Shown here: positions 8,273 to 16,983 of the stretch, piece after piece
Position numbering within the stretch: position 1 is the stretch's first letter
Layout of the letters: each line of letters begins with the position of its first letter
The notes under the pieces: generated by a model
The model's input: the letters and a program-made list of their open reading frames with translations, nothing else
Databases searched by the model: none
Told to the model about the DNA's origin: nothing
Translations under genes and position numbers: made by a program
Origin: Paenibacillus turpanensis
GTDB taxonomy: Bacteria; Bacillota; Bacilli; Paenibacillales; YIM-B00363
Reading direction: 5' to 3'
Assembly: GCF_011421635.1 (NCBI RefSeq)
Contig: NZ_WTLI01000011.1
Location: 109,180 to 173,179, forward strand
DNA length: 64,000 nt

Positions 8273-8296
8273 TTTGTTTTTTTGGGGATACATATG

Positions 8297-8345
8297 AAAA
8301 GGGAAGCAGCAGTCTGGTTAAGCCAGACTGGCGCTTCCCTTTTTT
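8297..8345. terminator. Bidirectional terminator between 6S RNA and xylB
   Basis: AAAAGGGAAGC/GCTTCCCTTTT form the outer stem (8297-8307, 8333-8343). AGTCTGG/CCAGACT form an inner stem (8311-8317, 8323-8329). Flanking A and T runs allow it to work both ways; it mainly serves the leftward kinase gene. Confidence 0.85.
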
Positions 8346-8351
8346 GGCGTG

Positions 8352-9887
8352 TTATTGCTGCTTTGCAGCCGATTCCGTAAGCTTGTGCATCGTACTGCGC
8401 AAGATCCCGTATTGCTCGCGGAAAATATCGTACATTTCGTTATAGGCACTTTGCGACTGCGGGTTCGGTTCCGTCCGCGTTACCTCTTGAATCCATTGGC
8501 CGCACAGCTCAGGAATGGAGGCGGTCGTTACACCGGAAGCAGCCATGACTGCCGCGCCGTAGGCCGGACCGTCGGTCGAATTGACGGTTACGACCGGAAT
8601 TCCGAAAATATCCGCCATAAGCTGTCTCCAGAACGGGCTGCGCGCCCCTCCCCCGTTAACGCGAAGCTCCGACACATCAGCGCCGGCTTCGCGGATCAGC
8701 TCCAAGGAATCGCGCAATCCGAAGGTGATGCCTTCGAGCACAGCGCGAGTGGCATGCGCTTTGCCATGACGAAGGTTGAAGCCGACAAAGCCTCCGCGTG
8801 CCTTCGGATCGGGATGCGGGGTACGCTCCCCCGTCAAATACGGAAGGAAGAGCAAGCCTTCGCTGCCGCGCGGCGCTTCTTCTGCCAGAGCGGTCAGCAG
8901 CTCGTATACATCGCGGCCCGACGCAGCGGCCTTGGCCTGTTCCTCTCCGCCGAAATGGTTTTTCCACCATTGGAAGGCGCCGCCTGCGGAAAGCATAACC
9001 CCCATGCGATGCCATTTGCCCGGTACTCCGTGGCAGAAGGCGTGAAGCCGCTGCTCCGCATCGGCTGTATATGCGTCGTCGTGGATAAACACGACGCCGG
9101 ATGTGCCGAGGGCAACGGAGGCGATGCCGGAGCGTACGACACCGACGCCGACTGCGCCGCAGGCTTGGTCGCCGCCGCCGGCAACGACCGGCGTTCCGGC
9201 CTTAAGGCCGGTCTTCGCCGCGGCCTCCGCTGTCAGGGTGCCGACAATATCGCGGCTTTCGAATAGAGGCGGAAGCCACTCCATCGGGATGCCGAGCTTA
9301 TCGCATACATCGGCAGACCAGCTGCGCTGCGCGACGTTTAGCAGCAGTGTGCCGCTAGCGTCGGCAACGTCCATGCCAAGCGTGCCGGTCAGCTGCAGGC
9401 GTACATAATCCTTCGGCAGCAGCAAATGGCGCACGCGCGCAAAATGCTCCGGCTCACGGTTGCGCAGCCAAACCGCCTTCGGTGCGGTAAAGCCAGTCAG
9501 CGCACGGTTGCCGGTCAGCTCGCCGAGACGCTCCCGGCCGACCTGCTGCTCAATCCACTCGCACTCGGCTTCCGTCCGCTGATCGCACCATAATAGCGCG
9601 GGCCGAATAACCTGCAGCGCTTCGTCAAGAAAGACCGATCCGTGCATTTGCCCGGACAATCCGGCTCCGGCGACCTCGTCGGGCTTCACTCCCGTTTTAT
9701 TTAGCAGGGCTTGAATACACTGTGCGGACGCTTCCCACCAATCTTCCGGCCGCTGTTCCGCCCAACCGGGGTAGGGCTGCAGCAACGGATATTCCGCGCT
9801 TGCACTGCCTTTTACACTGCCTGCTTCATCGATGAGGATACATTTGACCGCTGATGTGCCTAGGTCGATCCCTAAAAAATATGCCAT
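8352..9887 (-). CDS. xylB: Xylulokinase (FGGY family)
   Basis: The enzyme phosphorylates D-xylulose with ATP to xylulose 5-phosphate for the pentose phosphate pathway. The 511-residue length is usual. The N-terminal FGGY domain begins FLGIDLGTSAVKC, with SGQMHGSVFLD, LLWCDQRTEAE and PKDYVRLQLTG. The C-terminal domain has VVAGGGDQACGAVGVG, LPYLTGERTPHPDP and RVNGGGARSPFWRQL. The GQMHG motif favours xylulokinase over glycerol or gluconate kinases. The ATG at 9887 starts MAYFLGID and has GGGGG about eleven bases upstream; an upstream TTG lies inside that run. No xylose isomerase or transporter is present, so isomerase must be elsewhere. It is divergent from a DeoR regulator. Confidence 0.9.
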   Translation of the reverse strand: MAYFLGIDLGTSAVKCILIDEAGSVKGSASAEYPLLQPYPGWAEQRPEDWWEASAQCIQALLNKTGVKPDEVAGAGLSGQMHGSVFLDEALQVIRPALLWCDQRTEAECEWIEQQVGRERLGELTGNRALTGFTAPKAVWLRNREPEHFARVRHLLLPKDYVRLQLTGTLGMDVADASGTLLLNVAQRSWSADVCDKLGIPMEWLPPLFESRDIVGTLTAEAAAKTGLKAGTPVVAGGGDQACGAVGVGVVRSGIASVALGTSGVVFIHDDAYTADAEQRLHAFCHGVPGKWHRMGVMLSAGGAFQWWKNHFGGEEQAKAAASGRDVYELLTALAEEAPRGSEGLLFLPYLTGERTPHPDPKARGGFVGFNLRHGKAHATRAVLEGITFGLRDSLELIREAGADVSELRVNGGGARSPFWRQLMADIFGIPVVTVNSTDGPAYGAAVMAASGVTTASIPELCGQWIQEVTRTEPNPQSQSAYNEMYDIFREQYGILRSTMHKLTESAAKQQ

Positions 9888-9930
9888 TTTTGCCGCGACC
9901 CCCAATTAGTTTGTTTAATAACCATACTAA

Positions 9931-9946
9931 GTATAGTATACTATAT
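9931..9946. promoter_or_regulatory. Perfect AT palindrome in the xylB/DeoR intergenic region, candidate operator
   Basis: TATAGTATACTATA is a perfect 14-base palindrome, preceded by a second ATACTAAG half. It lies about 45-60 bases upstream of xylB, where TTGCGA and TAGTAT/TATACT boxes could form its promoter. It is well placed to be the binding site of the divergent DeoR-type regulator, but part of the symmetry may simply be overlapping -10 elements. Confidence 0.45.
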
Positions 9947-10065
9947 TCGCAACAAAAGAAAGAAATCCTCCATAGGACGAAAACGAAATGATATAATCAA
10001 ATATGAAAGTTTATCCATATGCATCCTTTGCGATGACGATCATTCTTGTAAGGAGCCCGAACTCC

Positions 10066-10839
10066 ATGTTTCCAGAACAACGGTATATGAAGATTGTCGA
10101 GATGGTCTCGCAGAAAGGCATGGTAACCGTCGCAGAGCTAAGTGCTGCGCTAGGGGTATCCTCGGTCACCATTCGCCGGGATTTGGAGAAGCTGGAGGAA
10201 AACCAGCAGCTGCTGCGAACGCATGGCGGGGCCATTCCTCCGGCAAAGAACGGGGTGCTGGTACCGGGCGAACGCACCTTTACTGAAAAATACGAAGCCC
10301 TTTCGGATGAAAAAGAACGGATTGCCGCTGCGGCTGCAGCTATGGTGGAGGCAGGGGAGTCTGTGCTGTTAACCCCTGGCACAACAAGCATGAGCTTGGC
10401 GAAGAAGCTGATTGATAAATCAGGGGTTACCATCGTTACTAATGCGGCCAATATTGCGGTGTATGTTAGTGAAAACAGCGAATTAGACGTGATCATGCTT
10501 GGCGGCAAAATGAGAAGCTCCTCTTACGCGCTTGTCGGAGCTTTGACCGAGCTGACGCTAAGGCAAATCCGTGTCGATAAGTTATTTTTAGGAGTGGATG
10601 GCTTCGATCTGGAGCAAGGCTTAACGACGCCAAGCCTATCGGAAGCGAGCATTAATAAGCTGATGATGGAGTATGCGAAGGAAACGATCGTTGTCGCTGA
10701 CCGGACGAAGTTCGGGAAAGTGACGCTATCACATATTGCTCCTGTTTCAGCGATAACAGCAGTGATCACGGATTCGATGCTTGATGCAAGCTATGTTCAG
10801 CAATTGAAGGAAGCGGGAATTCAAGTGGTACAAGTATAA
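10066..10839 (+). CDS. DeoR/GlpR-family sugar-responsive transcriptional regulator
   Basis: The protein has 257 residues. The N-terminal DeoR helix-turn-helix is ERYMKIVEMV to LGVSSVTIRRDLEKLEE, with the typical LLRTHGGAI wing end. The C-terminal DeoRC sensor domain (about 75-235) resembles a phosphosugar-binding isomerase fold, with TPGTTSMSLAKKL and FLGVDGFDLEQGLTTP. These repressors usually bind a phosphorylated sugar and release operator DNA. The ATG at 10066 has AAGGAG ten bases upstream; the frame is open to 10003, but without a ribosome site. It sits between divergent xylB and the galKET genes; which set it controls cannot be told. A TATAAT at 9992 is a candidate -10. Confidence 0.85.
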   Translation: MFPEQRYMKIVEMVSQKGMVTVAELSAALGVSSVTIRRDLEKLEENQQLLRTHGGAIPPAKNGVLVPGERTFTEKYEALSDEKERIAAAAAAMVEAGESVLLTPGTTSMSLAKKLIDKSGVTIVTNAANIAVYVSENSELDVIMLGGKMRSSSYALVGALTELTLRQIRVDKLFLGVDGFDLEQGLTTPSLSEASINKLMMEYAKETIVVADRTKFGKVTLSHIAPVSAITAVITDSMLDASYVQQLKEAGIQVVQV

Positions 10840-10846
10840 CTAAGAA

Positions 10847-10864
10847 AAGGATTGCCAAATCCTT
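10847..10864 (+). terminator. Weak hairpin between the regulator and galK
   Basis: AAGGATT-GCCA-AATCCTT forms a seven-pair stem without a proper T run. It may cause partial termination or protect mRNA ends between the DeoR gene and galK. Confidence 0.35.
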
Positions 10865-10940
10865 CCGCATATTTTACTATTAAAACGAAAACATTCGATC
10901 ATTCATGATCAATAATGAAACCATGCGGAAGGTGATGCTC

Positions 10941-12116
10941 ATGGAACAACATCATTTGGAGCAGCTGAGACGGCAGTTTATAGATCGTTTTGGGGGAGAG
11001 CTTGCGGACATTCGAGCGTACCATTCTCCCGGTAGAGTAAATTTGATCGGCGAGCATACGGATTACAACGGGGGTTCGGTATTTCCGGCGGCGTTGACGT
11101 TCGGCACGACCATGCTGCTTCGCCAAAGAGACGATCGGACCGTTCGGTTCGCGTCCTTAAATTTTCCGGAGCAATCGGAAGTGGACATTGACCGGCTTTT
11201 CTATGACAAACAGGACGCTTGGGCGAATTACCCGAAAGGGGTGCTTAAGGTGCTGCAGGAACAGGGATATGAGCTTGGGGGCTTCGATATTTTGTATTGG
11301 GGCAATATTCCGAACGGAGCGGGGCTGTCGTCGTCGGCTTCGATCGAAGTGGTCACGGGCTATGGTGTGCTGTCAGCCAGCGGACATACGGTTGACCGGG
11401 TTCAGCTTTCCCTCCTTTGTCAAAAGGCGGAAAACGAGTTTGTCGGAGTAAACTGCGGGATCATGGATCAGTTTGCGGTGGCCAACGGAAAGCAAAGGCA
11501 CGCTATCCTGCTGCAGTGCAATACGTTGGAGCATGAGCTTGTACCGTTTCATGCGCCGGGTTACAAGCTGGTCATCGGCAATACGAACAAAAAGCGCGGG
11601 CTGGTCGATTCCGAATATAATGCCCGGCGCAGTCAATGCGAGGAAGCAGTCGCTTGCTTACGCAGGGCCTTTCCTGATTTAACGCTGCTGGGCAAGCTTA
11701 CGCCCCAGCAGTATGAGGAGCATGAGCAGCTTCTAACGAGCGAGGTGCTGAAGAAGCGCGCCCGTCATGTGATCGAGGAGATTGATCGGACAAAACGCGG
11801 CGTAGAAGCGCTTCGGTCAGGAGATTTGAAGGAGTTTGGCCGATTGATGAACGGCTCGCATGATTCGCTGCGCGATCTTTATGAAGTGACTGGACCGCAG
11901 CTGGATGCGATGGTGGAGGAAGCGAGACGAGTTGCAGGGGTTCTGGGCTCGAGAATGACCGGGGCCGGCTTCGGCGGGTGCACGGTCTCGCTTGTGGAGC
12001 AGGGAAGCGTTGATGCATTCATCGAAACTGTCGGATCGCGATACACCCAAAGAACAGGGTTAGCACCTGAGTTTTACGTTTCCGAAATCGGCGACGGTGT
12101 TCGAGAATTATTATGA
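10941..12116 (+). CDS. galK: Galactokinase
   Basis: The enzyme phosphorylates alpha-D-galactose at C1 with ATP, the first committed step of the Leloir pathway. It is a GHMP kinase of 391 residues. GRVNLIGEHTDYNGG (about residues 25-39) is the galactose-binding signature, GAGLSSSASIE (about 120) the ATP-binding loop, and MTGAGFGGCTVSL (about 340) motif 3. The ATG at 10941 has GGAAGGTG six bases upstream; earlier ATGs at 10905, 10923 and 10935 lie before or inside that site. It is first of four tightly linked galactose genes, with galE 22 bases downstream. Confidence 0.95.
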   Translation: MEQHHLEQLRRQFIDRFGGELADIRAYHSPGRVNLIGEHTDYNGGSVFPAALTFGTTMLLRQRDDRTVRFASLNFPEQSEVDIDRLFYDKQDAWANYPKGVLKVLQEQGYELGGFDILYWGNIPNGAGLSSSASIEVVTGYGVLSASGHTVDRVQLSLLCQKAENEFVGVNCGIMDQFAVANGKQRHAILLQCNTLEHELVPFHAPGYKLVIGNTNKKRGLVDSEYNARRSQCEEAVACLRRAFPDLTLLGKLTPQQYEEHEQLLTSEVLKKRARHVIEEIDRTKRGVEALRSGDLKEFGRLMNGSHDSLRDLYEVTGPQLDAMVEEARRVAGVLGSRMTGAGFGGCTVSLVEQGSVDAFIETVGSRYTQRTGLAPEFYVSEIGDGVRELL

Positions 12117-12138
12117 TTTTAAAAGGGGGGGACCTTTG

Positions 12139-13125
12139 ATGGCAGTGCTTGTAACGGGTGGAGCAGGATATATTGGATCACACACGGTAGCGGAGCTTTT
12201 GGCCGCAGGGGAAGAGGTTGTCGTCGTCGACAGCATGGTTACGGGTCATCGCTCGGCTGTGCTCGGCGGAAAGCTGTATGAAGGCGATTTAAGAGATGCG
12301 GAATGGTTGGAAAAGGTTTTTTCAGAGAATGATATTGAGTCTGTAATCCATTTTGCCGCCAGCTCCTTGGTTGGAGAAAGCATGAAGGACCCTGGTAAAT
12401 ACTATCACAACAACGTCTACGGTACGCTGTGCCTGCTTGAAAAAATGGTGCAGCATAACGTCAAGCGTATCGTCTTTTCATCCACGGCGGCTACTTACGG
12501 GGAGCCTGAGCAGGTGCCGATTGAGGAAACGAGCCGCACGCTTCCGACGAACACGTATGGAGAGACGAAGCTCTCGATGGAAAAAATGATCGCATGGTTC
12601 GAGGCGGCGCATGGCATCAAATACGTTTCGCTGCGTTATTTTAATGCGGCGGGAGCACATGAAAGCGGCCGGATCGGTGAGGATCATCGCCCGGAAACAC
12701 ATTTGATTCCGCTGATCCTTCAGGTTCCGCTTGGTCAGCGGGAGCATATTTCCGTATTCGGCGACGATTATCCGACCGAAGACGGGACCTGCATCCGCGA
12801 TTATCTTCACGTATCTGATCTGGCGGATGCGCATCTGTTGTCTGTTAAGCGGCTTCGCGAAGGCAAGGACAGCGCTATTTATAACCTTGGCAGCGGCAAT
12901 GGCTTCAGTGTAAAGCAAATGATTGAGTCTGCGCGCCGAATTACCGGCCATCCGATTCCGGCAGCAGTAGTGCCGCGCAGGGAGGGCGATCCGGCGGTAT
13001 TGATCGCTTCTTCGGAAAAGGCGAAGCGTGAGCTTGGCTGGACACCGAAGCGGGAGCAGCTGGAGACGATCATCGGCTCGGCTTGGAAATGGCATCAGGC
13101 CCATCCGAACGGCTATGATTCGTAA
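12139..13125 (+). CDS. galE: UDP-glucose 4-epimerase
   Basis: It interconverts UDP-galactose and UDP-glucose with tightly bound NAD. It is a short-chain dehydrogenase fold of 328 residues. VLVTGGAGYIGSHT at the N-terminus is the NAD-binding loop, FSSTAATYG supplies the catalytic Ser/Thr, and TYGETKLSMEK the catalytic Tyr and Lys. Sugar-nucleotide-binding residues follow in SLRYFNAAGA and TCIRDYLHVSDLA. The ATG at 12139 has AAAAGGGGGGG about six bases upstream; the open frame before it overlaps galK. It lies between galK and galT in the same unit. Confidence 0.96.
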   Translation: MAVLVTGGAGYIGSHTVAELLAAGEEVVVVDSMVTGHRSAVLGGKLYEGDLRDAEWLEKVFSENDIESVIHFAASSLVGESMKDPGKYYHNNVYGTLCLLEKMVQHNVKRIVFSSTAATYGEPEQVPIEETSRTLPTNTYGETKLSMEKMIAWFEAAHGIKYVSLRYFNAAGAHESGRIGEDHRPETHLIPLILQVPLGQREHISVFGDDYPTEDGTCIRDYLHVSDLADAHLLSVKRLREGKDSAIYNLGSGNGFSVKQMIESARRITGHPIPAAVVPRREGDPAVLIASSEKAKRELGWTPKREQLETIIGSAWKWHQAHPNGYDS

Positions 13126-13151
13126 TTAAAGAGAAGGAGGCGGGATCCGAC

Positions 13152-14741
13152 GTGATGCAGGAAGAACAAATTGCTTCCCAAATCGAACGCTTATTGGACT
13201 ACGCCGAATATCATCGGCTTCTTGACTCGTATGACCGGATGGAAACGAGAAATGCTCTGCTCGATTTATATGGGTTATCGGAGCCTGATGCTGAAGTGCT
13301 TGAATCGTCGGGAATCCACCAGGCGGCAGGCCGACGTAAGGAAGCGCCGCCGCTAGCCGACATTTTGGAGCCATTGGTGACTGCCGCGGCAGAAAAGGGG
13401 CTCATTGCCGATAATACGCCGATTTATCGCGATTTAATGGATGCAAGGCTGATGGGGCTTGTGATGCCTCGCTCGTCCGAGGTTGTGCGCCGGTTTTCGA
13501 ATACTTCAGGGGATTACGGCATCAAGAGGGCTACGGACGAGTATTACGCAATGTCGATTGCTTCCAATTACATCCGTATGGATCGGATTCGCCTTAACGA
13601 ATATTGGACGGCTTCCACACCATTTGGCGAGCTTGAGATTACGATCAATTTATCGAAGCCGGAGAAAGACCCGAAGGACATCGCGGCTGAACGAGCCGCC
13701 CCTCAGGGGAACTACCCCAAATGCCTGCTTTGTTTAGAAAATGTAGGATACGCCGGCCGGGTAAATCATCCGGCAAGGCAAAACCATAAGGTCATTCCGC
13801 TCGTTTTAAATCGGGAGCAGTGGTATTTCCAGTATTCACCTTATGTTTATTATAATGAGCACAGCATTATTTTTAAGGGAACGCATTCTCCCATGGCGAT
13901 TACAGAAGAAACCTTCGGCCGCCTGCTTGATTTCGTCGAGCAGTTTCCGCACTATTTTATCGGCTCGAATGCAGATCTGCCGATAGTCGGGGGATCGATA
14001 CTCAGCCACGATCATTTCCAAGGCGGCAGGCATCGTTTTGCAATGGAGAAGGCGGGCGTAATTTCACGGTTTGAAAGTGAGCAATATCCTAATGTTCAGG
14101 CAGGCATCGTTCATTGGCCGATGAGTGTGATCCGGCTGCAAGGAGAGAGCCGCGATGAGCTGGTAAGCTGTGCCTCGCGGGTGTTATCCGGCTGGCGGGC
14201 GTACAGCGATGAGCAGTGCGGGATTTTGGCTTATACGGAAAATGCCGGCGAGCGCGTTCCGCATAACACGATTACGCCGATAGCGCGTGTGAATGCCGAT
14301 GGAAGATATGAGCTGGACCTTGTACTGCGAAACAACCGCTGCACGGAGGAGCATCCTGACGGCCTGTTTCATCCGCATCGGGAGCTTCATCATATTAAGA
14401 AGGAAAATATCGGTCTGATCGAAGTGATGGGTCTGGCTGTGCTTCCGGGCCGGTTGAGCCGTGAGCTGGAGCAGGTTTGCGCAATGTTAACCGGTCAAAC
14501 GGCGATGCCTGATATTATGCAAGCAGGACATCCGCTTGAAAAGCATTGGCCATGGATCGAGAGGCTTGTCAAACAGTATGGTGCCTCCCTTCAAGCCGAA
14601 GAGGCTCGCAAAATCGTTCGTCAAGAGGTTGGCGAAATCTACAACAAGGTACTGTCCCATGCCGGCGTTTATAAGCAGGATCCTCAGGGGCAGGCTGGAT
14701 TTACCCGGTTTTTGCAAAACATAGGATTCCAAAATACGTAA
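13152..14741 (+). CDS. galT: UDP-glucose--hexose-1-phosphate uridylyltransferase, class II
   Basis: It transfers UMP from UDP-glucose to galactose 1-phosphate, giving UDP-galactose and glucose 1-phosphate. At 529 residues it is the long Firmicute form (class II). Seen motifs are KCLLCLENVGYAGR, the family HSPMAI stretch, and ILSHDHFQGGRHRF (about residue 285-298), which holds the active-site histidines. GTG at 13152 or ATG at 13155 could start; GGAGG ends 11 or 14 bases before them. It follows galE by 26 bases. Confidence 0.93.
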   Translation: MMQEEQIASQIERLLDYAEYHRLLDSYDRMETRNALLDLYGLSEPDAEVLESSGIHQAAGRRKEAPPLADILEPLVTAAAEKGLIADNTPIYRDLMDARLMGLVMPRSSEVVRRFSNTSGDYGIKRATDEYYAMSIASNYIRMDRIRLNEYWTASTPFGELEITINLSKPEKDPKDIAAERAAPQGNYPKCLLCLENVGYAGRVNHPARQNHKVIPLVLNREQWYFQYSPYVYYNEHSIIFKGTHSPMAITEETFGRLLDFVEQFPHYFIGSNADLPIVGGSILSHDHFQGGRHRFAMEKAGVISRFESEQYPNVQAGIVHWPMSVIRLQGESRDELVSCASRVLSGWRAYSDEQCGILAYTENAGERVPHNTITPIARVNADGRYELDLVLRNNRCTEEHPDGLFHPHRELHHIKKENIGLIEVMGLAVLPGRLSRELEQVCAMLTGQTAMPDIMQAGHPLEKHWPWIERLVKQYGASLQAEEARKIVRQEVGEIYNKVLSHAGVYKQDPQGQAGFTRFLQNIGFQNT

Positions 14742-14759
14742 GCATAGAGGAGTGTTACT

Positions 14760-15686
14760 ATGGGTGAGGTACGAATCGAGAACATTCAATATCAAGAATG
14801 GGGAAATGCTGTACGTATAACCAATGGTATGGTGGAGGCCGTGGTTAGTATCGATTTTGGTCCGCGTGTCCTTCGCTGCGGCTTTGTCGGAGGACAAAAT
14901 TTCTTTATGGAAAATACGGCCAAAACGCTTTCGGCGGAAGGACCCGAATTTGAAGCATTTGGCGGGGGCAAATGGTATATTTACGGCGGTCACCGTTTAT
15001 GGACGAGTCCGGAAGCGCTGCCGCGCACATATTATCCGGACAATGCGCCTGTTAGCTGGTGCGCTACCGACAATGGAGCCATGTTCACTCCTCCGGCAGA
15101 AAAATGGACGAATATTCAGAAGGAAATTGAGATTTCACTCCAGCCGGAAGGGACCGTATTTACGGTAGATCATCGGATTACGAATGTCGGTCCGTGGCCG
15201 GTGGAATTCGCTGTGTGGTCGCTTTCCGTAATGACGACAGGAGGAACGGCGATCATTCCGAACGCTGACCGTGAAACCGGACTGCTCGCTAACCGTTCCG
15301 TTGTTTTATGGCCTTACAGCAAAATGAATGATCCGCGTGTAACCTGGGGAGAAAAAGTGACCTTGATTCGTCAAGGAAACGGCCCAACACCATTTAAGCT
15401 TGGAACCCCGAATGAAAAGGGCTGGGCTGCATACTTCCTGAACAATCAGCTGTTCCTCAAGCAGCATGAGCATAAAATCGGAGGTACTTACCCGGACGAC
15501 GGGTGCTCCTTCGAATCTTATGTGTGCGACCACTTTTTAGAGCTGGAAACGCTTGGGGAATTGCGAATGGCTGCCCCTGGCGAGGTGCTGGAGCATAAGG
15601 AAAGCTGGAAGCTTGTTGATGGTATTGACATCAACCTGGCTGATGAGACGGAAATCCTAGGCAAAACGTCAGAACTTTTGGACTAA
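14760..15686 (+). CDS. Galactose-mutarotase-like sugar-binding protein (DUF4380-like)
   Basis: The protein has 308 residues, is soluble, beta-rich and has no signal peptide. The N-terminal NGMVEAVVSIDFGPRVLRCG followed by NFFMEN and GGHRLWTSPE is typical of aldose-epimerase-fold proteins of the DUF4380 type. Two conserved-looking His/Glu regions, YGGHRLW and QHEHKIGGTYPD, may line the sugar site. Its place 18 bases behind galT suggests a role in galactose handling, perhaps anomer conversion or sugar sensing, but the classical GalM catalytic motifs are not clear. AGAGGAG precedes the ATG. It is the last gene of the gal unit. Confidence 0.65.
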   Translation: MGEVRIENIQYQEWGNAVRITNGMVEAVVSIDFGPRVLRCGFVGGQNFFMENTAKTLSAEGPEFEAFGGGKWYIYGGHRLWTSPEALPRTYYPDNAPVSWCATDNGAMFTPPAEKWTNIQKEIEISLQPEGTVFTVDHRITNVGPWPVEFAVWSLSVMTTGGTAIIPNADRETGLLANRSVVLWPYSKMNDPRVTWGEKVTLIRQGNGPTPFKLGTPNEKGWAAYFLNNQLFLKQHEHKIGGTYPDDGCSFESYVCDHFLELETLGELRMAAPGEVLEHKESWKLVDGIDINLADETEILGKTSELLD

Positions 15687-15764
15687 TCCCCTTTTTCTCG
15701 CATAAAAAGAATGGTAAGATAAACAATAGTTGCTGCAGCGGACTATTGGGGGGGAACGTACAAC

Positions 15765-16154
15765 GTGCTGAAACGAACGCTAATTGGTCTCATTCGCAGT
15801 TTTGAGACGACCGGGGAGAAGGCGCGGACGCCCGAGCTTAAGACACGCTATTATAAGCTTTCCAAAGAAAATGCGTGGGAAGAGCTCGTGAGCATTATGA
15901 AGAAAAAGCCCGGTTATAAAGTGTTGCACGAAGTAAAAAACGTCGGTGAAATCGTATGCGAGAAGCGAACGATTACCGGTCGTGTACAGGATATTACCAT
16001 AACCGTCATTGCCGTGAGTCCGGTAAAGACAGCTGTGGACATTTATTCTGCATCTCGAGGTTCTCTAGGGGATTTAGGCTCGAATTACCGTACGATTCTG
16101 GATATATTTCGGACGATTGACTCTAAGCTGAGTCAGTATAAGACAGAGTCGTAA
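15765..16154 (+). CDS. DUF1499-like small soluble protein
   Basis: The protein has 129 residues and no membrane segment. The C-half VDIYSASRGSLGDLGSNYRTI resembles the closing signature of the DUF1499 family (VDVRSASRxGxxDLG-N). The N-part contains a helix with NAWEELVSIMKKKPGY. Function is unknown. It starts at GTG with GGGGGGAA eight bases upstream and is separated from the gal unit by about 78 bases containing a possible promoter. Confidence 0.6.
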   Translation: MLKRTLIGLIRSFETTGEKARTPELKTRYYKLSKENAWEELVSIMKKKPGYKVLHEVKNVGEIVCEKRTITGRVQDITITVIAVSPVKTAVDIYSASRGSLGDLGSNYRTILDIFRTIDSKLSQYKTES

Positions 16155-16272
16155 TTGGGTTGTTAGGCGGCGATTTGCCGTGAGCAGTGGACAATGCTTT
16201 AATTGGCCCTCAGTTGGGGGAATTAAGGTGTTGTCTTTTTGTTTTTTCGGTGGTGGTACTGCGATGATAAAT

Positions 16273-16308
16273 AAAAAACCGCCAAAGCATTGAAGCTTCA
16301 GCGGCTTT
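16273..16308 (-). terminator. Intrinsic terminator of tpx
   Basis: On the minus strand GCCGCTGAAGC pairs with GCTTTGGCGGT, with G-U pairs, followed by TTTTTATTT (A run at 16273-16278 on the plus strand). Confidence 0.75.
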
Positions 16309-16346
16309 CGATGGGCGCTCCGATTCGGGGCGCTTAATGCACCATA

Positions 16347-16865
16347 TTACACAAGTGCTTTTGCAGCAGCAATTGCTTTTTCGTAATCCGGATGCTCCGT
16401 CATTTCACCAAGATATTCAACATAAGCAATCTTGTTGTTCTGGTCAACGACAAAGATCGAGCGCATCAGAAGCTTCAATTCGTTAATGAGGACACCGTAT
16501 GCTTCGCCGAATGCATTTGTTTTGTAATCGGAGAGCATCACGACTTTGTCCACACCGGCAGCACCGCACCAACGTGCTTGGGCCATTGGAAGGTCTACGG
16601 ACACGGTCAATACTGCAACGTTGTCGCCAAGGCCTGCAGCTTCTTCATTGAACTTGCGTGTTTGCGCGTCGCAAACGCCTGTGTCAATCGAAGGAACGAC
16701 GCTGATCAGCTTAACTTTGCCTGCGAAATCCGCAAGAGAAGCTGTTTCTACAAGGGATTTATTCAGCGTAAAATCTGGAGCTGTGTCACCGATCTTCAAT
16801 TCAGGTCCGACGAGGGTAATCGGGTTTCCTTTCAGAGTGGCTACACCGGTACGTTGTTGTGCCAT
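16347..16865 (-). CDS. tpx: Thiol peroxidase, atypical 2-Cys peroxiredoxin
   Basis: It reduces hydrogen peroxide and alkyl hydroperoxides using thioredoxin. It has the thioredoxin fold and the usual length of 172. APDFTL is the family entry motif; the peroxidatic Cys is in [15 protein letters not shown] (about residue 64) and the resolving Cys in ARWCGAAGV (about 99). [18 protein letters not shown] is the closing strand. AAGGAGG lies eleven bases before the ATG. It is divergent from a LysR-type regulator, with a 118-base intergenic region holding its promoter. Confidence 0.95.
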   Translation of the reverse strand: MAQQRTGVATLKGNPITLVGPELKIGDTAPDFTLNKSLVETASLADFAGKVKLISVVPSIDTGVCDAQTRKFNEEAAGLGDNVAVLTVSVDLPMAQARWCGAAGVDKVVMLSDYKTNAFGEAYGVLINELKLLMRSIFVVDQNNKIAYVEYLGEMTEHPDYEKAIAAAKALV

Positions 16866-16913
16866 AATAAGTAAATCCTCCTTATTGCCGTGTATAGTAA
16901 TTTCACACAGACT

Positions 16914-16943
16914 ATTATAATATGTTTAAGGAAACATTGTCCA
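16914..16943 (-). promoter_or_regulatory. SigA promoter of tpx
   Basis: On the minus strand, TGGACA, an 18-base spacer, then TATAAT (ATTATA at 16914-16919 on the plus strand). Confidence 0.55.
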
Positions 16944-16983
16944 ACTCGCGGTACTTAAGGTTATGTAAACGGGGAGATTAGTT

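Noticed and set aside
8165..8380. Reading frame of 71 codons inside the 6S-like RNA
   Set aside because: No ribosome site; Arg-rich translation of a structured RNA that ends in a terminator.
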